From Hydrogenophaga sp. PBL-H3 (lineage in GTDB: Bacteria; Pseudomonadota; Gammaproteobacteria; Burkholderiales; Burkholderiaceae_C): a stretch of DNA of 64,000 bases. A model generated the notes under the pieces. That model had not been told where the DNA came from. It did not search any database and saw only the letters and a list, made by a program, of their open reading frames with translations. Positions within the stretch are counted from its first letter, which is position 1, and every line of letters begins with the position of its first letter. The stretch lies in the NCBI RefSeq assembly GCF_010104355.1, contig NZ_CP044972.1, positions 3,534,001 to 3,598,000 on the forward strand, written 5' to 3'. Positions 16,921 through 27,392 of this stretch are shown in pieces. A program made the position numbers and the translations under genes.

Positions 16921-17652
16921 TCAGCATTTGATACCCACATGCAACGCCACCACGCCGGCGCTGAGGTTGTGCACATCCACGTGGCCGAAGCCCGCGCTGC
17001 GCATCATCTGCCGCAACTCTTCCTGGCCCGGGTGCATTCGAATGGACTCCGCGAGGTAGCGGTAGCTGTCCTCGTCGTTGGCCACCAGCTTGCCCAGCTT
17101 GGGCAGGATGTTGAACGAGTACCAGTCATAAGCCTTTTCGAGCGGTTTCGCCACCCGGGAAAACTCCAGCACCAGCAGCTTGCCGCCCGGCTTGAGGGTG
17201 CGATGCATCTCGGCCAGCGCGAGTTCCTTGTTCGTCATGTTGCGCAGTCCAAAGGCCACCGACACGAAATCGAACGAATCGCTGGCAAACGGCAACTTCT
17301 CTGCGTCGCACACCAGCGTGGGGAGCACGACACCCTTGTCCAGAAGGCGCGTGCGGCCTTCGCGCAACATCGCCTCGTTGATGTCGGTGTGCACCACGCG
17401 GCCGGTGGGCCCGACCTTGTTGGCAAACGCCAGGGACAGATCGCCGGTTCCGCCTGCGATGTCGAGCACGCGGTGACCCGGCTGCGGGTTGGCCACGGTG
17501 AGTGTGTAACGCTTCCAGAGCCGGTGCAGGCCGGCCGACATCAGGTCGTTCATCACGTCGTACTTGGGTGCGACCGAGTCGAACACGCTGCGCACACGGG
17601 ACGCCTTTTCCCGCTCGTCGACGGTCTTGAAGCCGAAATGGGTGTCTGCCAT
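16921..17652 (-). CDS. ubiE: Ubiquinone/menaquinone C-methyltransferase
   Basis: A 243-residue SAM-dependent methyltransferase that adds the C-methyl group to the benzoquinol ring in ubiquinone synthesis. Motif I is [13 protein letters not shown] near residue 63. The family signatures [28 protein letters not shown] and [19 protein letters not shown] are present. Length and ends match UbiE. It lies between the DUF971 gene (10 bases) and the Tim44-like gene (36 bases), in the same operon as ubiJ and ubiB. Confidence 0.96.
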   Translation of the reverse strand: MADTHFGFKTVDEREKASRVRSVFDSVAPKYDVMNDLMSAGLHRLWKRYTLTVANPQPGHRVLDIAGGTGDLSLAFANKVGPTGRVVHTDINEAMLREGRTRLLDKGVVLPTLVCDAEKLPFASDSFDFVSVAFGLRNMTNKELALAEMHRTLKPGGKLLVLEFSRVAKPLEKAYDWYSFNILPKLGKLVANDEDSYRYLAESIRMHPGQEELRQMMRSAGFGHVDVHNLSAGVVALHVGIKC

Positions 17653-17662
17653 GGCCGCGCCT

Positions 17663-18076
17663 TCAGTGGCTGCCGCAGGCGTGGCCGCCCTTTTCGATCA
17701 TGGGCGCGTCGCGCTCCATGCCGGCGGCGGCCAGCCGCGCGGTGTAGTCGGCCCAGAGTTCGGCCTGTTTCGAGCCCAGGAAATACAACAGGTCCCACGA
17801 GAAGATGCCCGAGCTGTGGCCATCGGAGAAGGTGGGCTGCACTGCGTAGTTGCCCACCGGTTCCAGGGCAACGATGCCGACCTCGCGCTTGCCGGTCTGC
17901 AGCACCTCCTGGCCCGGACCGTGTCCCTGCACTTCGGCAGAGGGCGAATACACACGCATCAGCTCGAACGGAATCTTGAATTCCTGCCCGTCGGAAAAGC
18001 CGATCTCAAGCACATGCGACTGCTGGTGCAGCGTGATCGATTGCGGCGATGGGGTGTTCTTGTCGAGTCCGGCCAT
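17663..18076 (-). CDS. DUF971 family protein (gamma-butyrobetaine-hydroxylase-like N-terminal domain)
   Basis: A 137-residue protein with the DUF971 pattern: [20 protein letters not shown] near residue 23, [20 protein letters not shown] and the hallmark [15 protein letters not shown]. The fold is the small zinc-binding N-terminal domain of gamma-butyrobetaine hydroxylase, found alone in many bacteria, often beside Fe-S or quinone genes; its job is unknown. The C-terminal tail GGHACGSH holds a Cys and two His that could bind metal. The ATG at 18076 has GGAGAC upstream. It precedes ubiE by 10 bases. Confidence 0.88.
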   Translation of the reverse strand: MAGLDKNTPSPQSITLHQQSHVLEIGFSDGQEFKIPFELMRVYSPSAEVQGHGPGQEVLQTGKREVGIVALEPVGNYAVQPTFSDGHSSGIFSWDLLYFLGSKQAELWADYTARLAAAGMERDAPMIEKGGHACGSH

Positions 18077-18104
18077 GGGAATTGTCTCCGTGTATGTTGT
18101 GAGG

Positions 18105-21100
18105 TCAGACCAGCACGCGTTCGATGCCGCCTTCGTTGGCCTTGGCCACATAGGCGGGCAGCCAGTCTTCGCCCAGGATCTGGCGCGCCATCTCGACCAC
18201 GATGTAGTCGGCTTCGAGCAGGCCGTTGTTCAGGTCATCGCCGTAGCGCGTGAGGCCTTGCAGGCAGCTCGGGCACGAGGTGAGGATCTTCACGTTGTCC
18301 GTTGCACCGACGGTGCCGGCGGCGCGCAGGGCGGCTTCACCCTTGAGCAGCTCCTCTTCCTTGCGGAAGCGGATCTGGGTGGAAATGTCGGGCCGGGTCA
18401 CGCCCAGCGTGCCCGACTCACCGCAGCAGCGTTTGCTCTCCAGCACGTTGTCACCCACCAGCGCCTTCACCGTCTTCATCGGCTCCTGCAGCTTCATGGG
18501 GCTGTGGCAGGGGTCGTGGTAGAGGTAGCCCCCCTGGCCGGCCGGCAGCGTGATGCCTTTTTCGAGCAGGTATTCGTGGATGTCGATGATGCGGCAGCCG
18601 GGGAAGATCTTGTCGAATTCGTAGCCCTGGAGCTGGTCGTAGCAGGTGCCGCAGCTCACCACCACGGTCTTGATGTCCAGGTAGTTCAGCGTGTTGGCCA
18701 CGCGGTGGAACAGCACCCGGTTGTCGGTGATGATTTTCTCGGCCTTGTCGAACTGGCCACTGCCGCGCTGCGGATAGCCGCAGCACAGGTAGCCGGGCGG
18801 CAGCACGGTCTGCACGCCGGCGTGCCACAGCATGGCCTGCGTGGCCAGGCCCACCTGGCTGAACAGCCGCTCGGAGCCGCAGCCCGGGAAGTAAAACACC
18901 GCCTCGGTCTCGGCCGTGGTGCCCACCGGGTTGCGGATGATGGGCACGTAGTCCTTGTCTTCAATGTCCAGCAAGGCACGCGCGGTCTTCTTGGGCAGGC
19001 CGCCGGGCATCTTCTTGTTGATGAAGTGGATCACCTGCTCCTTGATGGGAGCCGGCCCCAGCGTGGCGGGCGGCGCGCTGGTCTGCTTGCGGGCCAGTCG
19101 CTTGAACAGGTCGTTGGCCAGGCGCTGCGCCTTGAAGCCCACGCCCACCATGGCGCCGCGCATGAACTTGATGGTCTCGGGGTTGGTCGCGTTCAGGAAG
19201 AACATGGCCGCAGCATTGCCGGGCCTGAAGCTCTTCTGGCCCATCTTGCGCAACAGGTTGCGCATGTTCATGGTCACGTCGCCAAAGTCGATCTTCACCG
19301 GGCAGGGGCTCAGGCACTTGTGGCACACCGTGCAGTGATCGGCCACATCCTCGAACTCTTCCCAGTGCTTGATGCTGATGCCGCGCCGGGTCTGCTCTTC
19401 GTACAGGAAGGCCTCCACCAGCAGCGAGGTGGCCAGGATCTTGTTGCGCGGGGAATAAAGCAGGTTGGCGCGCGGCACGTGCGTGGCGCAGACCGGTTTG
19501 CACTTGCCGCAGCGCAGGCAGTCCTTGACCGAATCGGCGATGGCGCCGATGTCGCTCTGCTGCATGATCAGGGACTCGTGACCCATGAGGCCAAAGCTCG
19601 GCGTGTAGGCGTGAGACAGGTCGGCACTGCGCAGGCTGACGTCACCGCCCACGCCCTGGCGCAGCAGCTTGCCCTTGTTGAAACGGCCTTCGGGGTCGAC
19701 GCGGTCCTTGTACTCGGCAAACGGACGCAGTTCCTCGTCGGTGAGGAACTCCAGCTTGGTGATGCCGATGCCGTGCTCACCCGAGATCACGCCGTCCAGG
19801 CTGCGAGCGAGCACCATGATGCGGGCCACAGCTTCGTGCGCTGTCTGCAGCATCTCGTAGTCGTCGCTGTTGACCGGCAGGTTGGTGTGCACGTTGCCGT
19901 CGCCGGCGTGCATGTGCAGCGCCGCCCACACGCGACCCTTGAGGACGCGCTTGTGAATGGCGGTGCACTCTTCGAGCACAGCGCCGAATGCGGCCCCGGT
20001 GAAGATCTGCTGCAGCGGGGCACGGAGCTGAGTTTTCCAGCTGGCGCGCAGGCGGTGGTCTTGCAACTGTGGGAACAGGCTGTCCACGTCACGCAGCCAG
20101 CCAGCCCACAGCGCGCGCACCTCGCGCACCAGCACCAGGGCCTGTTGCACACGGTCTTCCAGCAGTTCGGCGCTGGGAATGTCGTTGGCGTCGTCGGTCT
20201 TGCCCAACGGCAACTGGCCTTTGGCAAAGAAAGCCTCCAGCGCGTCGGCCAGCTTGATCTTGTTGCGCAGCGAGAGCTCGATGTTGATGCGCTCGATGCC
20301 CTCGGTGTACTCGCCCATGCGCGGCAGCGGGATCACCACGTCTTCGTTGATCTTGAAGGCGTTGGTGTGTTTGCTGATGGCCGCGGTGCGCTTGCGGTCG
20401 AGCCAGAATTTCTTGCGCGCCTCGGCGCTGATGGCCACGAAGCCTTCACCGCTGCGCGAGTTGGCCAGGCGGATGACTTCGCTGGTGGCGCGCGCCACGG
20501 CATCGGCGTCGTCGCCCACGATGTCGCCCACCAGCACCATCTTGGGCAGCGTGCCGCGCTTGCTCTTGGTGGCGTAGCCCACCGCCTTGAGGTAGCGGTC
20601 GTCCAGGTGCTCCAGACCGGCAAGGATGGCACCACCCGGGCGCTTCATCTCGGTGAACATGAAGTCCTTGATCTCCACGATCGAGGGCACGCAGTCGCGC
20701 GGATTGCCAAAGAACTCCAGGCACACGGTGCGCACGTGCTCGGGCATGCGGTGCACCACCCAGCGCGCACTGGTGATCAGGCCGTCGCAACCTTCTTTCT
20801 GGATGCCGGGCAGGCCGCTGAGGAACTTGTCGGTCACGTCCTTGCCCAGACCTTCCTTGCGGAAGGTCTTGCCGGGGATCACGAGCTGTTCGGTGCGCAC
20901 CGGGGTCTTGCCGTCGGCCTCGAACGTCTTCAGCTCGAAGCTGGCGACATCAGCGTCGTGGATCTTGCCCAGGTTGTGGTCGAGCCGGGTGACTTCGAGC
21001 CACTGCGCCTGCGGCGTGACCATGCGCCAGCTCAGCAGGTTGTCCAGCGCCGTGCCCCACAGCACGGCCTTCTTGCCACCAGCGTTCATGGCGATGTTGC

Positions 21101-21983
21101 CGCCCACGCACGAGGCCTCGGCCGAGGTCGGGTCCACGGCAAACACATGGCCCGCGCGCTCTGCGGCGTCGGCCACGCGCTGCGTCACCACGCCGGCTTC
21201 GGTCCAGATGGTGGGCAGGGGTTTGTCGTGGCCGGGTGCCTTCACCCACTCCACCTCGGTCATGGCTTCGAGCTTTTCGGTGTTGATCACCGCGCTCTTC
21301 CAGGTCAACGGGATCGCGCCTCCGGTGTAACCGGTGCCACCCCCGCGCGGGATGATGGTCAGGCCCAGCTCGTAGCAGCCCCTGACCAGCAAGGCCATCT
21401 CGGACTCGGTGTCGGGCGTGAGCACCACAAACGGGTATTCCACGCGCCAGTCGGTGGCGTCGGTCACGTGCGAGACGCGCGACAGCCCGTCAAACTTGAT
21501 GTTGTCGTGCGCGGTGAGCTTGCGCAGCGCCTTGGTGGCGCGCTGGCGCAGCGCGGCCATGTCTTCAAAGGAGCGGGAGAAGGCATCCACAGCGCCTTTG
21601 GCTGCCTGCAGCAGCTCGGCCACCAGCTGGTCGCGCCCGACGTCGTCTTGCGGCGTGCGGCGCTTCTGCACCTCGGTCAGGCGGTGGTGCAGGGCATCCA
21701 CCAGCAGTTTGCGGCGTTTCGGCGTGTCCAGCAGGTCGTCCTGCAGGTAGGGATTGCGCTGCACCACCCAGATGTCGCCCAGCACTTCATACAGCATGCG
21801 GGCGGAGCGCCCTGTGCGGCGCTCGCCGCGCAGTTCGTTCAACAACGTCCAGGCCCGCTCACCGAGCAGGCGCTGCACGATTTCACGGTCGGAGAACGAG
21901 GTGTAGTTGTAGGGAATCTCGCGCAGGCGCGGTGCTTCGTCGGAGGTCACGGCGAAGAGCGAAAGCGGTGTGGGAGCGTTCAT
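18105..21983 (-). CDS. Large FAD-linked oxidase/Fe-S dehydrogenase fusion (DUF3683, GlcD-GlcF-like)
   Basis: The 1292-residue protein joins several modules. An N-terminal DUF3683-type region (about 1-150, [20 protein letters not shown]) is followed by a PCMH-type FAD-binding domain with [15 protein letters not shown], an FAD-oxidase C-terminal domain with [18 protein letters not shown] and the GEHGIGITK segment. Then come two 4Fe-4S motifs ([28 protein letters not shown]) and a CCG domain pair ([23 protein letters not shown]). This resembles glycolate or D-lactate dehydrogenase subunits fused in one chain. It probably oxidises a 2-hydroxy acid and passes electrons to quinone. The substrate is unknown. 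It heads the operon with ubiE/ubiJ/ubiB. Confidence 0.88.
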   Translation of the reverse strand: MNAPTPLSLFAVTSDEAPRLREIPYNYTSFSDREIVQRLLGERAWTLLNELRGERRTGRSARMLYEVLGDIWVVQRNPYLQDDLLDTPKRRKLLVDALHHRLTEVQKRRTPQDDVGRDQLVAELLQAAKGAVDAFSRSFEDMAALRQRATKALRKLTAHDNIKFDGLSRVSHVTDATDWRVEYPFVVLTPDTESEMALLVRGCYELGLTIIPRGGGTGYTGGAIPLTWKSAVINTEKLEAMTEVEWVKAPGHDKPLPTIWTEAGVVTQRVADAAERAGHVFAVDPTSAEASCVGGNIAMNAGGKKAVLWGTALDNLLSWRMVTPQAQWLEVTRLDHNLGKIHDADVASFELKTFEADGKTPVRTEQLVIPGKTFRKEGLGKDVTDKFLSGLPGIQKEGCDGLITSARWVVHRMPEHVRTVCLEFFGNPRDCVPSIVEIKDFMFTEMKRPGGAILAGLEHLDDRYLKAVGYATKSKRGTLPKMVLVGDIVGDDADAVARATSEVIRLANSRSGEGFVAISAEARKKFWLDRKRTAAISKHTNAFKINEDVVIPLPRMGEYTEGIERINIELSLRNKIKLADALEAFFAKGQLPLGKTDDANDIPSAELLEDRVQQALVLVREVRALWAGWLRDVDSLFPQLQDHRLRASWKTQLRAPLQQIFTGAAFGAVLEECTAIHKRVLKGRVWAALHMHAGDGNVHTNLPVNSDDYEMLQTAHEAVARIMVLARSLDGVISGEHGIGITKLEFLTDEELRPFAEYKDRVDPEGRFNKGKLLRQGVGGDVSLRSADLSHAYTPSFGLMGHESLIMQQSDIGAIADSVKDCLRCGKCKPVCATHVPRANLLYSPRNKILATSLLVEAFLYEEQTRRGISIKHWEEFEDVADHCTVCHKCLSPCPVKIDFGDVTMNMRNLLRKMGQKSFRPGNAAAMFFLNATNPETIKFMRGAMVGVGFKAQRLANDLFKRLARKQTSAPPATLGPAPIKEQVIHFINKKMPGGLPKKTARALLDIEDKDYVPIIRNPVGTTAETEAVFYFPGCGSERLFSQVGLATQAMLWHAGVQTVLPPGYLCCGYPQRGSGQFDKAEKIITDNRVLFHRVANTLNYLDIKTVVVSCGTCYDQLQGYEFDKIFPGCRIIDIHEYLLEKGITLPAGQGGYLYHDPCHSPMKLQEPMKTVKALVGDNVLESKRCCGESGTLGVTRPDISTQIRFRKEEELLKGEAALRAAGTVGATDNVKILTSCPSCLQGLTRYGDDLNNGLLEADYIVVEMARQILGEDWLPAYVAKANEGGIERVLV

Positions 21984-22069
21984 GGCTGTGGCAGACGCCA
22001 ACGTGACAGTAGGGAGCCCAAGATGGTACCGCAGGCCCCATACACCCATCCCTCTTATGGAAACCCCTG

Positions 22070-22098
22070 TTGTCACCGGCGGGAAACGCCGTTGCAAT
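22070..22098 (+). promoter_or_regulatory. Candidate sigma-70 promoter of the ugp operon with a small palindrome in its spacer
   Basis: TTGTCA (22070-22075), a 17-base spacer and TGCAAT (22093-22098), about 60 bases before ugpB. The spacer contains the inverted repeat GGCG-GGAAA-CGCC, a possible operator. No convincing Pho box was seen. Confidence 0.35.
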
Positions 22099-22159
22099 CG
22101 ATTCGTCACACGGGGCCCCTACCCTACGGCCTCCCATTCCAAGAAATTCAGGAGCACCC

Positions 22160-23476
22160 ATGAACAAGCCTTTCTTTCCTGTGGCCAGCGCCCTGGCGCT
22201 CACCGCCCTCTTGAGCGGCCCGGCCCATGCCCAAACCGAAATCCAGTGGTGGCATTCGATGACGGGTGGCCTGAACGACTGGGTGCTCGACCTGGCCAAT
22301 GGTTTCAATGCCAGCCAGAAGGAATACAAGATCGTGCCGACCTACAAGGGCACCTATGACGAAACCATGCCGGCGGCCGTGGCGGCCTTCCGTGCCGGCA
22401 ATGCGCCTCACATCCTTCAGGTGTATGAGGTCGGCACCGCGACCATGATGGCCGCCAAAGGTGCCATCGTGCCGGTGGGCAAGGTGCTGGCCGACGCCGG
22501 CTACAAGTTCGACTCCAAGGCCTACATCCCCGCGGTGGTGGGCTACTACACCGCCCCCAACGGCCAGATGCTGAGCTTCCCGCTCAACAGCTCGACCACC
22601 GTCTTCAATTACAACAAGGACCTGTTCAAGAAAGCCGGCCTGGACCCGAACAGCCCGCCCAAGACCTGGCCTGAGGTGGTGCTGGCTGCAGCCAAGCTCA
22701 AGGCATCGGGCGTGAGCTGCCCCTTCACGACCAGCTGGCAGGGCTGGACCCAGCTCGAGAGCTTTTCGACCTGGCACAACACCGAGTTCGCCACCAAGGG
22801 CAACGGCTTTGGCGGCACCAGCGCGCGGCTGAACTTCAACAGCCCGCTGCACGTGCGCCACATCGAGAACCTGGCCAACATGGCCAAGCAGGGCCTGTTC
22901 GTCTACCGCGGCCGCGGCAACGCCGCCGATGCACCGTTCTACTCGGGCGAATGCGCGATGGCCACGGCCTCGTCGTCGACCTACGCCAGCATCAAGAAGA
23001 ACGCCAAGTTCGACTTCGGCATTGCCCCGCTGCCCTACTACCCAGACGTGGCCGGCGCGCCGCAGAACACCGTGATCGGCGGCGCCTCGCTGTGGGTCAT
23101 GGCGGGCAAGAAGGCGCCCGAATACAAGGGCGTGGCTGAATTCTTCAACTACCTGACCAACGCCGAGATCCAGGCCAAGAGCCACCAGCGCACCGGCTAC
23201 CTGCCGATCACGCTGGCCTCGTTCGAAGCCACCGAAAAAGCCGGCTTCTACAAGCAGAACCCAGGCACGGACGTGGCCGTGAACCAGATGATCCGCAAGA
23301 CCACCGAGAAGTCGCGCGGCATCCGCCTGGGCAACTTCGTGCAGATCCGGGCGATCGAGGACGAGGAGCTGGAGCAGGTCTGGGCCGGCAAGAAATCCGC
23401 CAAGGAAGCGCTGGACAGCGCGGTCAAGCGCGGCAACGAATTGCTGGTGCGCTTCGAGGCGGCCAACAAGAACTGA
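22160..23476 (+). CDS. ugpB: sn-Glycerol-3-phosphate ABC transporter, periplasmic binding protein
   Basis: The 438-residue protein starts with a Sec signal peptide (ALALTALLSGPAHA, cut before QTEI) and continues with the mature N-terminus IQWWHSMTGGLNDWVLDLAN, typical of UgpB. FVYRGRGNAADAPFYSGECA and the QAKSHQRTGYLPIT segment also match. It captures glycerol-3-phosphate or its diesters in the periplasm and delivers them to UgpA/UgpE. An AGGAG site lies before the ATG at 22160. It opens a textbook ugpBAECQ operon. Confidence 0.94.
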   Translation: MNKPFFPVASALALTALLSGPAHAQTEIQWWHSMTGGLNDWVLDLANGFNASQKEYKIVPTYKGTYDETMPAAVAAFRAGNAPHILQVYEVGTATMMAAKGAIVPVGKVLADAGYKFDSKAYIPAVVGYYTAPNGQMLSFPLNSSTTVFNYNKDLFKKAGLDPNSPPKTWPEVVLAAAKLKASGVSCPFTTSWQGWTQLESFSTWHNTEFATKGNGFGGTSARLNFNSPLHVRHIENLANMAKQGLFVYRGRGNAADAPFYSGECAMATASSSTYASIKKNAKFDFGIAPLPYYPDVAGAPQNTVIGGASLWVMAGKKAPEYKGVAEFFNYLTNAEIQAKSHQRTGYLPITLASFEATEKAGFYKQNPGTDVAVNQMIRKTTEKSRGIRLGNFVQIRAIEDEELEQVWAGKKSAKEALDSAVKRGNELLVRFEAANKN

Positions 23477-23559
23477 GTCCCCGGGGTGGCACCGAGAACC
23501 ACTCCGCCCCTTGAGCTTCTTTACAGTCCGAGGGGACCTAACCCACCATAACGGCCCGC

Positions 23560-24447
23560 ATGGCTTCTGAAAAACGCGTCGTTTTCCGCTCCAGCTGGTT
23601 GCCCTGGCTGTTGCTTGCGCCCCAGGTGGCCGTCATCCTGGTGTTTTTCTTCTGGCCAGCAGCGCAGGCGCTGCTGCAGTCGTTTCAGCAGTCCGACGCC
23701 TTCGGCATCTCGACCGAATGGGTCGGTCTGCTGAACTTCGAGAACCTGCTCAAGGACGACACCTACCTTGCATCGTTCAAGACCACCGCCGTGTTCTCGG
23801 TGCTGGTCGCGGGCCTGGGCATCGGCATTTCGCTGGTGCTCGCGGTGTTCGCCGACCGGGTCGTCAAAGCCACCCTGATCTACCGCACGCTGCTGATCTG
23901 GCCCTATGCGGTGGCACCGGCCGTGGCTGGTGTGCTGTGGCTGTTCATGCTGGCGCCGTCCATCGGGGTTCTGTCCTACGCGCTGCGCGCCGTGGGCATC
24001 GAATGGAACAGCCTGCTCAACAGCACCCATGCCATGACGCTGATCGTGATGGCCTCGGTGTGGAAGCAGATCTCCTACAACTTCCTGTTCTTTCTGGCCG
24101 GCTTGCAGAGCATTCCGAAGTCGCTGATCGAGGCGGCAGCCATCGACGGCGCACACCCCTGGAGGCGCTTCTGGACCATCCAGTTCCCGCTGCTCTCGCC
24201 CACCACGTTCTTCCTCTTCGTGATCAACGTGGTCTACGCCTTCTTCGACACCTTCGCCATCGTGGACGCGGCCACCCAGGGCGGACCGGGCAAGGACACC
24301 GCGATCCTGGTCTACAAAGTCTACTACGACGGCTTCAAGGCGCTGGATTTGGGTGGTTCGGCGGCCCAGTCGGTGGTGCTGATGGTGATCGTCATTGCGC
24401 TCACGGTGGTGCAGTTCCGCTTCGTCGAAAAGAAGGTTCAATACTGA
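23560..24447 (+). CDS. ugpA: sn-Glycerol-3-phosphate ABC transporter permease UgpA
   Basis: A 295-residue inner-membrane permease with six predicted helices, starting with the [20 protein letters not shown] segment. The EAA loop that docks on the ATPase is [20 protein letters not shown] near residue 190. It pairs with UgpE to form the translocation pore for glycerol-3-phosphate. The gene lies 83 bases after ugpB, and its stop shares one base with the ugpE start (TGATG), indicating coupled translation. Confidence 0.95.
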   Translation: MASEKRVVFRSSWLPWLLLAPQVAVILVFFFWPAAQALLQSFQQSDAFGISTEWVGLLNFENLLKDDTYLASFKTTAVFSVLVAGLGIGISLVLAVFADRVVKATLIYRTLLIWPYAVAPAVAGVLWLFMLAPSIGVLSYALRAVGIEWNSLLNSTHAMTLIVMASVWKQISYNFLFFLAGLQSIPKSLIEAAAIDGAHPWRRFWTIQFPLLSPTTFFLFVINVVYAFFDTFAIVDAATQGGPGKDTAILVYKVYYDGFKALDLGGSAAQSVVLMVIVIALTVVQFRFVEKKVQY

Positions 24448-25298
24448 TGATCGAACGCCGCCCGGGCCTGACCATCCTCTCCCACGCCGTGCTGATCATC
24501 GGCGTGCTGGTGGTCGGCTTCCCGCTTTACCTGACCTTTGTGGCGTCCACCCAGACGGCCGAGGCCATCGTGCACGCACCCATGTCTTTGCTGCCGGGCA
24601 ACCAGCTGATCGAGAACTACACCGCTGCGCTGCAAGGCACCGGCATGGGCGCCGCCTCCAATGCGCCGGTGGGCCGCATGATGATGGTCAGCCTCATCAC
24701 CGCGCTGGTGATCGCCGTCGGCAAGATCGTCATCTCGCTGCTGTCGGCCTTTGCCATCGTCTACTTCCGCTTCCCGTTCCGCATGCTCTTCTTCTGGGCG
24801 ATCTTCGTCACGCTGATGTTGCCGGTGGAGGTGCGAATCGGACCCACCTACTCGGTGGTGGCCAGCCTGGGGTTGCTCAACACCTACGCCGGCCTCACGG
24901 TGCCGTTGATCGCGTCTGCCACCGCCACCTTCCTGTTCCGGCAGTTCTTCCTGACCGTGCCCGATGAGCTGGTGGAAGCCGCGCGCATGGACGGTGCCGG
25001 TCCCATGCGCTTTTTCAAGGACGTGCTGCTGCCCTTGTCGGTCACATCGATTGCGGCGCTGTTCGTCATCCAGTTCATCTACGGGTGGAACCAGTACCTC
25101 TGGCCGCTGCTGGTGACGACCGAGGAGAGTATGTACCCGGTGGTGATCGGCATCAAACGCATGATCAGCGGCGGCGACGCAGCGACCGACTGGAACATCG
25201 TGATGGCCACCGCAGTGCTGGCCATGATCCCACCCGCGCTGGTGGTGATCCTGATGCAGCGCTGGTTCGTCAAGGGCCTGGTGGACACCGAAAAGTAA
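24447..25298 (+). CDS. ugpE: sn-Glycerol-3-phosphate ABC transporter permease UgpE
   Basis: A 283-residue partner permease with six helices. The N-terminal helix is [20 protein letters not shown], and its EAA loop is [20 protein letters not shown] near residue 190. It ends with [13 protein letters not shown], a common C-terminus in this permease group. The start ATG overlaps the ugpA stop (TGATG). ugpC follows after 18 bases. Confidence 0.95.
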   Translation: MIERRPGLTILSHAVLIIGVLVVGFPLYLTFVASTQTAEAIVHAPMSLLPGNQLIENYTAALQGTGMGAASNAPVGRMMMVSLITALVIAVGKIVISLLSAFAIVYFRFPFRMLFFWAIFVTLMLPVEVRIGPTYSVVASLGLLNTYAGLTVPLIASATATFLFRQFFLTVPDELVEAARMDGAGPMRFFKDVLLPLSVTSIAALFVIQFIYGWNQYLWPLLVTTEESMYPVVIGIKRMISGGDAATDWNIVMATAVLAMIPPALVVILMQRWFVKGLVDTEK

Positions 25299-25316
25299 CG
25301 CTTCGAAGAAAACAAC

Positions 25317-26321
25317 ATGGCCTCCATTTCCCTGCGCAACGTCATCAAACGCTACCGCACCGGCAAGACCGAACTGCAAGTCATCCACAGCGTCAACGCC
25401 GAGATCATCCACGGCGAATTCATCGTGATCGTCGGTCCGTCGGGTTGCGGCAAGTCCACCCTGCTGCGCATGGTGGCCGGGCTGGAAGAAGTCAGCGGTG
25501 GTGAAATCTGCATCGGCGAGCGCGTGGTCAACGAACTGGAGCCGGCCGAGCGCGACATCGCGATGGTGTTCCAGAACTACGCGCTCTACCCCCACATGAC
25601 CGTGTTCGACAACATGGCCTACGGCTTGAAGATCAAGAAGGTGCCGATCGCCGAGATCAAGCAGCGCGTGGACAAGGCCGCCGGCATCCTGGAACTGGGC
25701 CATCTGCTGGCGCGCAAGCCGCGCGAACTCTCCGGTGGCCAGCGCCAGCGCGTGGCCATGGGCCGCGCCATCGTGCGCCAGCCGCAGGTGTTTCTGTTCG
25801 ACGAGCCGCTCTCCAACCTCGACGCCAAGCTGCGCGCCCAGACGCGCCTGGAAATCCAGAAGCTGCACCGCGAACTCGGCATCACCTCGCTGTTCGTCAC
25901 GCACGATCAGGTCGAAGCCATGACGCTCGCGCAGCGCATGATCGTGATGAACGCCGGCAACATGGAGCAGTTCGGCACCCCCGAAGAGGTGTATTCGCGC
26001 CCGGCCACCACCTTCGTGGCCAGCTTCATCGGCTCCCCGCCCATGAACCTGCTCAAGTCGGCCCCCGGCGGCAAACCCGGCCAGATCCTGGGCGTGCGGC
26101 CCGAGCACCTGGACATCGGACCGCAAGGCTGGACGCTGCAGGTGGAGACGGTGGAGCTGCTCGGCGCAGAACGCCTGGTGCACGCGCGGCTGGGCGACGA
26201 GAAACTCGTCATCCGCATCCACGAAGACCAGGGCGCGCCGGTGGTGGGCAGCACCATCCACGCCCAGCCGCGGCTGGACCGGCTGCACTGGTTTGACGCC
26301 ACCACGGGCAAGCGGGTGTGA
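25317..26321 (+). CDS. ugpC: sn-Glycerol-3-phosphate ABC transporter ATP-binding protein UgpC
   Basis: A 334-residue ABC ATPase. Walker A is GPSGCGKST (residues 40-48), the signature motif [16 protein letters not shown] lies near 133 and Walker B is [16 protein letters not shown]. The regulatory C-terminal domain (OB-like, about 235-330, with [11 protein letters not shown]) is of the MalK/UgpC type; in E. coli this domain mediates inhibition by cytosolic phosphate. It drives transport through UgpA/UgpE and is followed directly by ugpQ. Confidence 0.95.
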   Translation: MASISLRNVIKRYRTGKTELQVIHSVNAEIIHGEFIVIVGPSGCGKSTLLRMVAGLEEVSGGEICIGERVVNELEPAERDIAMVFQNYALYPHMTVFDNMAYGLKIKKVPIAEIKQRVDKAAGILELGHLLARKPRELSGGQRQRVAMGRAIVRQPQVFLFDEPLSNLDAKLRAQTRLEIQKLHRELGITSLFVTHDQVEAMTLAQRMIVMNAGNMEQFGTPEEVYSRPATTFVASFIGSPPMNLLKSAPGGKPGQILGVRPEHLDIGPQGWTLQVETVELLGAERLVHARLGDEKLVIRIHEDQGAPVVGSTIHAQPRLDRLHWFDATTGKRV

Positions 26322-26323
26322 GC

Positions 26324-27076
26324 ATGGTGGATCAGAAAGCGGCCTGGCTTTATCCACGGTGGATCGCCCACCGAGGCGCGGGAAAGCTCGCACCCGAAAA
26401 CACCCTGGCCGCGTTCCGGCTGGGTGCCTCGCACGGCTACCGCATGTTCGAGTGCGACGCCAAACTCAGCGCCGACGGCGTGGTGTTCCTGCTGCACGAC
26501 GACACGCTCAATCGCACCACCAACGGTCAAGGTATCGGCGGCGACCAGTCGTGGAGCGCCTTGAGCCAGCTCGACGCAGGCAGCTGGCATTCGCGCGGCT
26601 TCGCGGGCGAACCTATGGCCACGCTGGAAGGCGTGGCCCGCTTCTGCCAGGCCAACGCCTGCTGGCTCAACATCGAGATCAAACCCACACCGGGCCTGGA
26701 AGCCCAGACCGGCAAGGCCGTCGCGGCAGCGGCCCAACGGCTCTGGCACGGACAGCCGGGCTGGCCCCCGTTGCTCACCTCGTTCCAGCCCGAAGCCTTG
26801 CAGAGCGCCATGACCACAGCACCCGAGCTGCCGCGTGGACTGCTGCTGGACACCCTGTGGACGGGCTGGCTGGACGTGGCCCGCTCGCTGGAGTGCGTGG
26901 CCCTGGTCTGCAACCACGCCTTGTGGGACGCCGCGCTGATGGCCAAGGCCCGCGATGCCGGCCTGCGCGCGCTGGCCTACACGGTCAACGACGAACGGGC
27001 CGCGCGGCGTCTGCTGGACCTCGGTCTGGACGGCATCATCACCGACCGGGTAGACCTGTTCGCGCCGGGTTCCTGA
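26324..27076 (+). CDS. ugpQ: Glycerophosphodiester phosphodiesterase
   Basis: Hydrolyses glycerophosphodiesters to glycerol-3-phosphate and an alcohol in the cytoplasm, using diesters brought in by the Ugp transporter. The 250-residue protein has the catalytic [18 protein letters not shown] segment with the key His near residue 15, then [20 protein letters not shown] with the Glu/Asp metal ligands and second His, and NIEIKPTPG. The C-terminal [11 protein letters not shown] closes the TIM barrel. The start is either this ATG or a GTG two codons upstream that overlaps the ugpC stop. Confidence 0.94.
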   Translation: MVDQKAAWLYPRWIAHRGAGKLAPENTLAAFRLGASHGYRMFECDAKLSADGVVFLLHDDTLNRTTNGQGIGGDQSWSALSQLDAGSWHSRGFAGEPMATLEGVARFCQANACWLNIEIKPTPGLEAQTGKAVAAAAQRLWHGQPGWPPLLTSFQPEALQSAMTTAPELPRGLLLDTLWTGWLDVARSLECVALVCNHALWDAALMAKARDAGLRALAYTVNDERAARRLLDLGLDGIITDRVDLFAPGS

Positions 27077-27077
27077 T

Positions 27078-27344
27078 TCAACGCCCGCGCAACCACCAGG
27101 CCACCGTGCCTTGCATCAGCACCAGTGCCGCATACGTGGCCATCTTGCCGTCGCGCCCGAAGAACACCAAACCTGCCAACAGCACCGCCACCCCGGCCAC
27201 GCACAGCAACCCGAACTGCGCGCCAGCGCCAATGCCCGGCCGCCCCCTGCGGCGGATACGCAGGCCAACCCACAACAACAACCCCACGCCCAGCGCCGGC
27301 GCCATGAACCCCGCGAGGTGCGACAGGAAAGACAAAAGTGTCAT
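27078..27344 (-). CDS. Small hypothetical membrane protein
   Basis: An 88-residue protein with three hydrophobic segments ([58 protein letters not shown]) and a basic loop RIRRRGRPG between the first two, which should face the cytoplasm. I recognise no family beyond short integral membrane proteins of related genera. It is divergent from hemA and convergent with ugpQ (1 base between stops). No clear ribosome-binding site precedes the ATG, so the start is tentative. A much longer open frame running through it into hemA antisense is not coding. Confidence 0.7.
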   Translation of the reverse strand: MTLLSFLSHLAGFMAPALGVGLLLWVGLRIRRRGRPGIGAGAQFGLLCVAGVAVLLAGLVFFGRDGKMATYAALVLMQGTVAWWLRGR

Positions 27345-27356
27345 TTGAAGTTGACA

Positions 27357-27386
27357 GTGACATGCATAAGCGATCAATTTTATAAT
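27357..27386 (+). promoter_or_regulatory. Sigma-70 promoter of hemA, positioned for a leaderless transcript
   Basis: GTGACA (27357-27362, five of six consensus) and a perfect TATAAT (27381-27386) with an 18-base spacer. The -10 box ends 6 bases before the hemA ATG, so transcription should begin at or near the start codon. There is no Shine-Dalgarno sequence. Confidence 0.65.
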
Positions 27387-27392
27387 CGAGCC

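Noticed and set aside
17850..22163. A 1437-codon open frame on the plus strand
   Set aside because: It runs antisense to the FAD/Fe-S dehydrogenase, is rich in His/Ala/Val with no family motif, and is a shadow created by high GC content.
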